Shown here: piece by piece, positions 1 through 5,352 of the stretch
Layout of the letters: every line of letters starts with the position of its first letter
Position numbering within the stretch: position 1 is the first letter of the stretch
Origin: a bacterium
Lineage (GTDB): Bacteria > Patescibacteriota > Minisyncoccia > Portnoybacterales > JAGGTM01
DNA: 7,655 nucleotides
Direction: 5' to 3'
Assembly: GCA_021163745.1 (NCBI GenBank)
Contig: JAGGTM010000005.1
Coordinates: 1-7,655, forward strand
Made by a program: the position numbers and the translations under genes
The notes under the pieces: model-generated
The model's input: the letters and a program-made list of their open reading frames with translations, nothing else
The model's database searches: none
What the model was told of the DNA's origin: nothing

Positions 1-267
1 GAAGAGCTGAAATCTGGCAAGAGTTTAGGTGGGGCAATCATAGATGGTTTTTCCCGCGCCTGGCCGGCAATTCGCGACGGAAATATATCTACATTAATTA
101 CTTGTTTAATTTTATATACAGTAGCAACTGGTATGGTAAAAGGATTTGCATTAACATTGGGAATCGGTGTTATTATTAGTATGTTTTCTGCAATTGTAAT
201 TACTAAAAGTTTGTTATTGAGGTTCCCGGGAAGTAAAATAGAGAAAATTAGATGTTTGTGGTATTAA
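1..267 (+). CDS. secD: SecD, protein translocase subunit (C-terminal fragment)
   Basis: This is the last 88 codons of SecD, open at the left edge and ending in TAA at 265-267. SecD works with SecF in the cytoplasmic membrane, using the proton gradient to pull preproteins out through SecYEG. The fragment starts in the loop before the penultimate helix and carries the conserved string DGFSRAWPAIRDGNISTLI (residues 15-33). Two hydrophobic helices follow, the second containing KGFALTLGIGVIISMFSA, which is diagnostic of the last SecD membrane segments. A short basic tail (KIEKIRCLWY) ends the protein. The substrate-binding P1 domain and the first membrane helices lie outside the window. SecF follows after 131 bp, in the usual order, but with a wider gap than the near-contact often seen for this pair. 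The assignment is secure from the motif and the neighbour. Confidence 0.95.
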   Translation, partial: EELKSGKSLGGAIIDGFSRAWPAIRDGNISTLITCLILYTVATGMVKGFALTLGIGVIISMFSAIVITKSLLLRFPGSKIEKIRCLWY

Positions 268-282
268 TAGATTTTAATTTAG

Positions 283-386
283 CTCAAAACTCAAAGCTAC
301 AACTTAAAGCTTAAAGCTAAAAAAGAAAAAATTTCGCTTTTCGCTTTGCGCTGTAGTTTTGAGTTTTGCGCTTTACACTTTGCGTT
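283..386. repeat. Heptamer-periodic inverted repeat between secD and secF
   Basis: The spacer is built from degenerate 7-base units. The left arm (283-324) reads in register as CTCAAAA, CTCAAAG, CTACAAC, then TTAAAGC twice. The right arm (about 331-386) has the same 7-base period on the opposite sense, with units such as TTTTCGC, TTTGCGC, TTGAGTT, TTGCGCT and TTGCGTT. The two arms pair: 285-304 matches the reverse complement of 349-368 at 17 of 20 positions, and one of the mismatches is a G-U pair. Pairing continues patchily inward through the two AAAGC blocks. The centre (about 318-334) is A-rich then T-rich. The RNA could form a long imperfect hairpin, but there is no clean stem followed by a U-tract, so I do not call it a terminator. 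It could attenuate secF, or be a mobile or expanding intergenic repeat. Confidence 0.7.
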
Positions 387-398
387 TAATTAACATCC

Positions 399-1277
399 AT
401 GTCCATCGTCTCACATTCAAAAATATTTTTCTTTATTTCCATCTTACTAATTTTAGTCAGTTTAGTTGTTTTAATATTCTGGGGCCTTAGATTGGGCATT
501 GATTTTACTGGTGGCAGCTTATTAGAGGTAGAGTTTAAAAATGAAAGACCCTCGAACGATGTTATCAATAAAAAAATAAAAGAGGTAAATGATATAGGAA
601 ATGTTGTTATCCAGGCTACGGGAGAAAGGGGAATTATTTTAAGATTTAAGCATATAGGCGAGAACACTCATAAAGAAATTTTAGATAAGCTAAATACTTT
701 AGGAGGGGGAGTAGTTCAGAAGAGATTTGAGACAATTGGTCCCGTTATCGGAAAGGAATTAAGAACAAAGGCCTTGTATAGCATTATTCTTTCTCTTTTT
801 GCCATTATTATATACATTGCTTGGGCATTTAGAAAGGTATCAAGGCCGGTTCCCTCTTGGAAATATGGAAGTGTGGCAATAATCGCTTTATTCCACGATA
901 TTTTAATTACTTGTGGTATTTTTTCTATATTTTGTCATTTTTACAGAATTGAGGTTGGATTGCCTTTTGTAGCCGCGCTCTTGACTATTTTGGGATATTC
1001 TGTTAATAATACTATAGTTATATTTGACAGAATAAGAGAAAATCTTTCTAAATGTAGCTGGGATAATTTTGGAGATTTAACCGATAAAAGTATAAAAGAA
1101 AGTATTACTCGTTGTATAAACACTGCCTTAACCACGTTATTTGTTCTTTTTGCTGTATTTTTGTTAGGTGGAGCAAGCATTGAATATTTCGTTCTCTCTT
1201 TGATAATAGGAATTATTGTGGGAACTTACTCTTCAATTTTTATTACCGCACCGTTAGTGGTAATATGGCAGAAATAA
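399..1277 (+). CDS. secF: SecF, protein translocase subunit
   Basis: This complete 292-residue SecF is near the usual family length of about 300. It is the membrane partner of SecD in the proton-driven accessory complex of the Sec translocon. Visible features in order are helix 1 (about 8-30), the conserved GIDFTGGSLLEVEF (33-46), and a periplasmic P4-type domain (about 47-110). Then come ETIGPVIGKEL (111-121) leading into helix 2, helix 3 (about 158-178), and helix 4 with GYSVNNTIVIFDRIREN (199-215), which holds the conserved charged Asp-Arg pair. Two final helices run from about 240 to 288 and include TALTTLFVLFAVFLLGG. The ATG at 399 is the only sensible start, because the frame has a TAA at 387-389 and the first helix begins at once. 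No Shine-Dalgarno sequence precedes it. Loss of co-transcription with secD is possible because of the hairpin spacer. The assignment is very secure. Confidence 0.97.
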   Translation: MSIVSHSKIFFFISILLILVSLVVLIFWGLRLGIDFTGGSLLEVEFKNERPSNDVINKKIKEVNDIGNVVIQATGERGIILRFKHIGENTHKEILDKLNTLGGGVVQKRFETIGPVIGKELRTKALYSIILSLFAIIIYIAWAFRKVSRPVPSWKYGSVAIIALFHDILITCGIFSIFCHFYRIEVGLPFVAALLTILGYSVNNTIVIFDRIRENLSKCSWDNFGDLTDKSIKESITRCINTALTTLFVLFAVFLLGGASIEYFVLSLIIGIIVGTYSSIFITAPLVVIWQK

Positions 1278-1313
1278 AAAATAAAAATACCTTGGCGTAA
1301 GATAAATCTTTAT

Positions 1314-1337
1314 AAATAAGGTCTTCTTTATTTTTTT
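1314..1337 (+). terminator. Weak candidate terminator hairpin after secF
   Basis: AAATAAGG (1314-1321) can pair with CTTTATTT (1326-1333) around a TCTT loop, with one G-U pair, and is followed by four more T residues. The stem is almost all A-U and would be weak. In sequence this AT-rich such a stem can occur by chance. It lies 10 bases before the next ATG, so it could equally affect translation of that gene. Confidence 0.25.
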
Positions 1338-1346
1338 AAACGATAA

Positions 1347-2372
1347 ATGAAAAAATTTACTTCCTACAATCTAGTTCTAAAATCCCTTGATGCTTTACCA
1401 AGGGATAGGTACAGGGAAGTTATTATCCATAGATTTGGTCTGGAAGACGGAAACAGAAAAACTCTGGAGGCGGTTGGGAGGAAATATGGGATTACCAGAG
1501 AGCGGGTTCGCCAGATAGAGGAGGCCGCTTTTTTTATTCTAAGAAAACCGCCGATATTAACTTCCCTGAGGCCGGCATTTGATACTGTAGATTGGTATTT
1601 AAATCAGAGGGGAAAGTTGGCTAGGGAAGAAAGAATTTTAAACGAGCTAACAGATACAGAAAATCCTCATCCCAAGAAAGGTGCGATTTTGTTCATTCTT
1701 TATTTGGGAAAACCGTATCATCGTTTTTCCAATAATCAGATTTTTCACACTTCTTGGACAAACTCCAAGCAGTTTTATTGCAAGATAAGCGAACTGATTA
1801 GTAATTTAATTTCTCATTTAGAAAATAAACGTTCTCCGGTCCCTTATGATTATATATTTAATTACCTAAAAAATATACATAATTCTTTATCTAAAAAAGC
1901 GTTGGAATCTTATTTGGATGCAGCGAGAATAATTTCTTGTAATAATTTTGGTGAATTTGGATTGATTAATTGGCCGGAGATAAATCCAAGAGGAGTAAGA
2001 GACAAGGCATATATGATTTTGAAAAAGTATAATAAACCTCTTCATTTTACTGAAGTTGCGCATTTTATCAATAAAGAAAATCTTTCTCAGAAAGTAAATG
2101 TTGCTACTGTTCATAATGAGTTAATTAAAGATTCACGTTTTGTCTTAATCGGCAGAGGGATGTATGCTTTAGCAGAATGGGGTTATCCTCATGGTACGGT
2201 GAGACAGGTAATTGAAAACTTAATTAGAGAAAATGGTCCGATGGAGAAAGAAAAAATTCTTGAAGAAGTTTCAAAAAAAAGATTAGTAAAGGAAAATACC
2301 ATTTTAATTAATTTACAGGATAGGAAGTATTTTATAAGAACTCCCGACGGAAAATATACCTTACGAGAATAA
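1347..2372 (+). CDS. Sigma-70 region 4 / HARE-HTH DNA-binding protein
   Basis: This 341-residue cytoplasmic protein is probably a transcription regulator or RNA polymerase-associated factor. Residues 16-66 are a sigma-70 region 4 domain. They run from LPRDRYREVIIHRFGLEDG through YGITRERVRQIEEAA, which is the helix-turn-helix that reads -35 elements in true sigma factors. There is no region 2 or 3, so it cannot melt promoters as a standard sigma factor. The middle (about 70-210) is unassigned. Residues about 216-278 (RDKAYMILKKYNKPLHFTEV to GRGMYALAEWG) match the HARE-HTH winged-helix fold, which also occurs in the delta subunit of Firmicutes RNA polymerase. A second, similar winged helix follows (about 282-339), ending in DGKYTLRE. 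The start is the first ATG and has no Shine-Dalgarno. Domain calls rest on motif recognition; the promoter target and role are unknown. Confidence 0.85.
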   Translation: MKKFTSYNLVLKSLDALPRDRYREVIIHRFGLEDGNRKTLEAVGRKYGITRERVRQIEEAAFFILRKPPILTSLRPAFDTVDWYLNQRGKLAREERILNELTDTENPHPKKGAILFILYLGKPYHRFSNNQIFHTSWTNSKQFYCKISELISNLISHLENKRSPVPYDYIFNYLKNIHNSLSKKALESYLDAARIISCNNFGEFGLINWPEINPRGVRDKAYMILKKYNKPLHFTEVAHFINKENLSQKVNVATVHNELIKDSRFVLIGRGMYALAEWGYPHGTVRQVIENLIRENGPMEKEKILEEVSKKRLVKENTILINLQDRKYFIRTPDGKYTLRE

Positions 2373-2411
2373 ATTAGGCAGAAGATTGCAATTTTGTTAT
2401 TTATAAACCAT

Positions 2412-3740
2412 ATGTCTGTTTCTTTTAATAATATACTTGGTCTGTTAATTTCTAATTTATTTTCATTGTGGTGGGTTTGGTTGCCTGTTATTCTTTTTTT
2501 AATTTTGAAAAATTTGTGGATAGGAACGAAAAGAGAAGAGTATATATCTAAGATAGAATGGACTGTTTTAGAAATAAAAATTCCTAGAGAGATTAAAAAA
2601 AGCCCGAAAGCAATGGAGCAGATTTTTGCCGGTCTTCACGGAATTTATAAGTATCCCGATTTTATGGATAGAAATTTTAATGGGTTTGTTCAGGAATGGT
2701 TTTCTTTAGAAATAGCCAGTTTTGGGGGTGCGGTGCATTTTTTTATTCGCACTCCGGAAAAATACAGAAATTTGGTGGAAGCACATATATATGCCCAATA
2801 TCCTGATGTGGAAATAAGCGAGGTGGATGATTATACCCAATTAATTCCCGAAGACATTCCCAATGAGAATTATGATATATGGGGAGGAGAATTTTGCTTA
2901 ACTAAACCCGACTTTTACCCCATTCGTACCTATTCTGAGTTTATAGACCCTTCTGCAGAAGAGCAGGTTGATCCTGTTTCTTCTTTAATGGAGGTTTTAT
3001 CCAAATTAGATCCGCAAGAGCAGATTTGGGTTCAGACATTGATAAGGCCTATCGGAGATGAGTGGAAAAAAGAAGGTAGACGATATATTGACAAAAAAAT
3101 AGGAAGAAGATGGGGATTAGGGGATGAATTAATTGACTTTATAGATGAGATTGGCGAGGCATTTTCAGATATGTTTTCGGGAAGAGTAAGAGAACCCAGA
3201 CCTAAAATTGTTGTTCCGAGAGAATTACCGAGAAGAGTGCCGAGGCAGGTAGAACTTAAGGGTCCGGGATCAACATTAACAGGAGATGAATGGCAGGTTT
3301 TATCTGCAATTGAAAAAAATATCTCCAAAATTGGTTTTGAAACTATTATCAGATTTGTATATTTATCTCCTAAAGAAATTTTTTCTAAGGCAAATGTTTC
3401 TGCTATCGTGGGTTGTTTTAAACAGTTTAATACAGAAAACTTGAATGGTTTTAAAATAAATAAAGCAATAAGCGTGAATGGAGGATTTTTGAATAAAAAG
3501 AAAAATTATAGAAGAAAGCGGCTTATTTTGTCTTTGTTTAAAAAAAGATATTTTCCATTAAAGTCAAAATATATTAAATATCTAAAGCCCGGACCTTTTT
3601 CTTCTGCTCCGCGTTGCTTTGTTTTTAATATTGAAGAATTAGCCACGGTTTATCATTTCCCAGGTGCACCGGTAGTTGCACCCACTATTCCAAAAATAGA
3701 AGCGAGAAAAGCAAAGCCTCCTGTGGATTTGCCGATGTAA
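2412..3740 (+). CDS. Single-TM protein like the N-terminal half of a CPR transfer ATPase
   Basis: The protein has 442 residues from ATG 2412. A TTG at 2394 would add six residues, and neither start has a Shine-Dalgarno; I prefer the ATG. A Trp-rich membrane helix (about 8-38) is followed by a basic boundary, so the rest is probably cytoplasmic. After it comes the region 49-77 (EWTVLEIKIPRE, then SPKAMEQIFAGLHG), then a mixed alpha/beta domain with FSLEIASFGGAVHFFIRTPE. A charged linker follows (about 210-295, rich in Arg, Asp and Pro). The C-terminus has GPFSSAPRCFVFNIEELATVYHFPG, ending AKPPVDLPM. From memory, this arrangement resembles CPR proteins placed at the N-terminus of, or next to, HerA/VirB4/TraD-like DNA-transfer ATPases; a DUF8128 assignment is possible but not verified. 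No Walker A motif is present, and no ATPase gene lies downstream in the window. A role in membrane-associated DNA or protein transfer is inference only. Confidence 0.7.
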   Translation: MSVSFNNILGLLISNLFSLWWVWLPVILFLILKNLWIGTKREEYISKIEWTVLEIKIPREIKKSPKAMEQIFAGLHGIYKYPDFMDRNFNGFVQEWFSLEIASFGGAVHFFIRTPEKYRNLVEAHIYAQYPDVEISEVDDYTQLIPEDIPNENYDIWGGEFCLTKPDFYPIRTYSEFIDPSAEEQVDPVSSLMEVLSKLDPQEQIWVQTLIRPIGDEWKKEGRRYIDKKIGRRWGLGDELIDFIDEIGEAFSDMFSGRVREPRPKIVVPRELPRRVPRQVELKGPGSTLTGDEWQVLSAIEKNISKIGFETIIRFVYLSPKEIFSKANVSAIVGCFKQFNTENLNGFKINKAISVNGGFLNKKKNYRRKRLILSLFKKRYFPLKSKYIKYLKPGPFSSAPRCFVFNIEELATVYHFPGAPVVAPTIPKIEARKAKPPVDLPM

Positions 3741-3756
3741 CGAAGAAGAAGAAGAT

Positions 3757-3808
3757 TTCCACCTTCTAAAAGCATCGCGACCCCTCTTCGACAGAGGTTG
3801 GAGTGGAA
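3757..3808. other. Structured spacer with nested hairpins
   Basis: An outer stem TTCCAC (3757-3762) with GTGGAA (3803-3808) encloses an inner hairpin CCTCT (3783-3787) with AGAGG (3793-3797) around TCGAC. The palindrome TCGCGA (3775-3780) lies between them. The nearest T-rich stretch is about 12 bases downstream, so this is a poor intrinsic terminator, though it could protect the 3' end of the preceding message. The GC content is locally higher than in the flanks. Together with the ending TTACAATGACA (3830-3840), it looks like a worn copy of a dispersed intergenic palindrome. Confidence 0.4.
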
Positions 3809-3855
3809 GATAGAAAGAGGTTTTGTTCTTACAATGACATATTTTTTATCCTCAT

Positions 3856-3884
3856 TTGACCTTTCAGTTTAGTTTTATTACTAT
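3856..3884 (+). promoter_or_regulatory. Sigma-70-type promoter for hicB, near-leaderless
   Basis: TTGACC (3856-3861) is a good -35 box. TACTAT (3879-3884) is a -10 box matching TATAAT at 4 of 6, including the key A2 and T6. The spacer is exactly 17 bases. The predicted transcription start is around 3890-3892, only about 4-6 bases before the ATG at 3896. The message would be nearly leaderless, which fits the lack of a Shine-Dalgarno. An AT-rich TATAAA at 3884-3889 offers an alternative -10 with poor spacing. HicB-family antitoxins often repress their own promoters, but no clear operator is visible beyond the AT-rich stretch. Confidence 0.55.
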
Positions 3885-3895
3885 ATAAATAATAT

Positions 3896-4147
3896 ATGAA
3901 AAAATCTCTTCTAGCCAAAATTAAAAATCGCCAATTTCCGGTTATTGTGGAAAAAGATGAAGATGGTTTTTATGTTGTAGAATGCCCTCTTTTCAGAGGT
4001 TGTTATTCTCAAAGTAAAACTTTAGATGAGGCTTTAAAAAATATTAGAGAAGTTATTGAGATTTGTTTAGAAGAAAAGGGAAACCAAGAGATTTTGGAAT
4101 CTTACAAACCAGAAGAATTAAGCTTACACACAATAACTCTTAAATAA
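3896..4147 (+). CDS. hicB: HicB-family antitoxin
   Basis: This 83-residue protein has the HicB fold. It opens with a beta strand FPVIVEKDEDGFYVVECPLF (14-33), continues with RGCYSQSKTLDEALKNIREV (34-53), and has a C-terminal helix with IEICLEEKG. This is the partial RNase H-like antitoxin core that binds and blocks the HicA mRNA interferase in type II toxin-antitoxin systems. The usual extra C-terminal DNA-binding domain (HTH or ribbon-helix-helix) is absent, as in the short HicB form. The gene order here is antitoxin first, the reverse of classical hicA-hicB. It has its own promoter just upstream, and the cognate toxin gene begins 4 bp after its stop. The reading frame is intact although the toxin gene is broken, so it may now be an orphan antitoxin or may protect against another HicA elsewhere. 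Confidence 0.9.
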   Translation: MKKSLLAKIKNRQFPVIVEKDEDGFYVVECPLFRGCYSQSKTLDEALKNIREVIEICLEEKGNQEILESYKPEELSLHTITLK

Positions 4148-4151
4148 TTTT

Positions 4152-4374
4152 GTGTCAAAATTACCCCAAATTTCAGGTAAAAGAGCAGTCAAAACATTTT
4201 TAAAATTGGCTACCGACAAGTTAGACAAAAGGGTAGTCATATTCGTTTTTATATCATCCAAAGAAAAGACCTTTAACTATTCCGGATCATAAAGTTTTAG
4301 GAAAAGGACTTTTGAGAAGATTATTAAGGGATGCAGAATTGTCTTTGGAGGAATTCTTAAAGCTACTGAAATAA
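4152..4374 (+). pseudogene. hicA: HicA-family toxin, broken by two frameshifts
   Basis: HicA is a small double-stranded-RNA-binding mRNA interferase that inhibits translation. Reading three frames in turn restores one. From GTG 4152 the first frame gives SKLPQISGKRAVKTFLKL. One base is missing near 4208-4209 (GGG expected, GG present). The second frame gives GYRQVRQKGSHIRFY, which includes the catalytic-type His in GSHIRF. An extra AT at about 4253-4254 then shifts the frame again, and the third frame gives HPKKRPLTIPDHKVLGKGLL and RRLLRDAELSLEEFLKLLK up to TAA 4372-4374. The repaired protein is about 74 residues, full length for HicA, and every family landmark is kept. The damage is therefore recent, or could be assembly or sequencing error. 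The 4-bp spacing from hicB shows it was the co-transcribed partner. Confidence 0.88.
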
Positions 4375-4620
4375 GTAGTCCATCTCTGGTTAGTTTTATT
4401 AAATAATGAGTAACACGGTGAGGTAAGATAGCTTTAAGATACAGGAGGTTGTAATAATTTTCTTAGGTTAAATTAAGAATTCTACACAGGAAAAGAAATA
4501 AAGAAAACTTATTATAAATCAAAGAGGAATAAAAGGGGTGTTTGATAATCTTGTTAAAGAGAAATTGAAATTATAAGGTAGAAGTGTATTAAAATTTAAT
4601 TTCTTTAAATTTTTTTAATT
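4375..4620. other. Non-coding, decayed-looking spacer
   Basis: No intact gene of useful length is visible on either strand. There are hints of an eroded coding sequence. One frame reads FYTGKEIKKTYYKSKRNKRG from about 4480, and after a shift another reads VFDNLVKEKLKL, ending in TAA at about 4574-4576. I cannot assign it to a family. A strong ribosome-binding-like AGGAGG (4443-4448) is followed by TTGTAA and opens nothing. Near the right end, TTGAAA (4565-4570) and TATTAA (4587-4592), 16 bases apart, could be a weak promoter for the next gene, but the region is too AT-rich for confidence. Confidence 0.4.
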
Positions 4621-5352
4621 ATGCCTTTTTTAAAAAGAGTTAAAAGTTTTTTTCTTTTGCCAAAGAAGGAATTGAATTGGTGGGTTTTAAATTGGAGAAA
4701 TTCAAAGGAATTTAAAAGACAATTACTTGCAGTGGTTTTTGGTTTTGGGATTGCGGGTTTGGTTTGGGGAGGTGCTTTGTATAAAGATGTTGCACATTCG
4801 AAAGATGCCTTTATATATCCTATTCACTGGTTAGGGGTTTTATCTCTCGCTATTTTCGGAGGTTTAGGCCTTAGTTATGCTTTTCTCAGAGATAATAAAA
4901 AGAAAATTTTTCTTTTAATTTTGCTTGGTATTCCTTCTTGGATTTTGGCTTTTTTGATTCCTGTAATATTTGCCGAATGGCTATGGACAGCCAGCGGAGT
5001 TATATTTCCTATTTTTTGGACAATTGGCTACCCTTTTAAAATTGATATAGTGAATTTTTTAATAATTGAACCTTCTTTACAGATAGGTACTCTTTGGCTT
5101 GAATTTTTCTTTTCTTTTCTTCTTGTTGGAATCTTTTACTCTTTTTTCTTTAAAAAATCATCTAAATTAAAACTAATTTTCATTCCTCCAATTTGGGTGG
5201 GTATTTTTGCGATTATTTCTCCAATTATTGGCAATCTTATTGGGGTTTATCTTTTTCATTCTCTTTTGTTAAGTTATCTTTTAACATTTCTTTTAATTAG
5301 TTTATCTTTTGCTTTATCTTTATTTAAGGCAATAAAATATGAGAGGTTTTAA
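4621..5352 (+). CDS. Polytopic membrane protein of unknown function
   Basis: This 243-residue integral membrane protein belongs to no family I recognise. A basic, Trp-containing N-terminal stretch (1-33, with ELNWWVLNWRNSKEFKRQ) is followed by about six or seven hydrophobic segments. These lie at roughly 34-52, 66-88, 95-117, 121-137 (weak), 154-177, 184-204 and 206-236. Short basic loops such as RDNKKK (90-95) and KKSSKLK (178-184) suggest cytoplasmic positions. No catalytic motif stands out. The last 14 bases overlap the start of the following exported LTD protein, so the two are probably translated together, and this protein may anchor, export or process that partner (inference). ATG 4621 is the first start; the bases before it are T-rich with no Shine-Dalgarno. 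That it is a real gene is supported by its length, its membrane-protein composition and the overlap. Confidence 0.8.
   Translation: MPFLKRVKSFFLLPKKELNWWVLNWRNSKEFKRQLLAVVFGFGIAGLVWGGALYKDVAHSKDAFIYPIHWLGVLSLAIFGGLGLSYAFLRDNKKKIFLLILLGIPSWILAFLIPVIFAEWLWTASGVIFPIFWTIGYPFKIDIVNFLIIEPSLQIGTLWLEFFFSFLLVGIFYSFFFKKSSKLKLIFIPPIWVGIFAIISPIIGNLIGVYLFHSLLLSYLLTFLLISLSFALSLFKAIKYERF

Noticed and set aside
283..386. CRISPR array
   Set aside because: The repeats are 7 bases long, degenerate and inverted, with no spacers of uniform length.
941..1180. 79-codon open frame on the minus strand
   Set aside because: It lies opposite the most conserved SecF helices, which fully explain the sequence.
2386..2407. 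TTGCAA and TATAAA before the gene at 2412 as a promoter
   Set aside because: The spacing is only 10 bases, too short for a sigma-70 promoter.
3032..3328. 98-codon open frame on the minus strand
   Set aside because: It lies opposite the conserved plus-strand membrane-anchored protein, and nothing supports it as a gene.
4407..4427. Stretch resembling the 16S rRNA string GAGTAACACG-TGAGGTAA
   Set aside because: Only about 18 bases match, with an inserted G, and neither flank continues as 16S rRNA. It is most likely chance.
3741..4620. Insertion sequence remnant around the hicBA patch
   Set aside because: No transposase fragment, flanking direct repeat or matching terminal inverted repeats could be seen.
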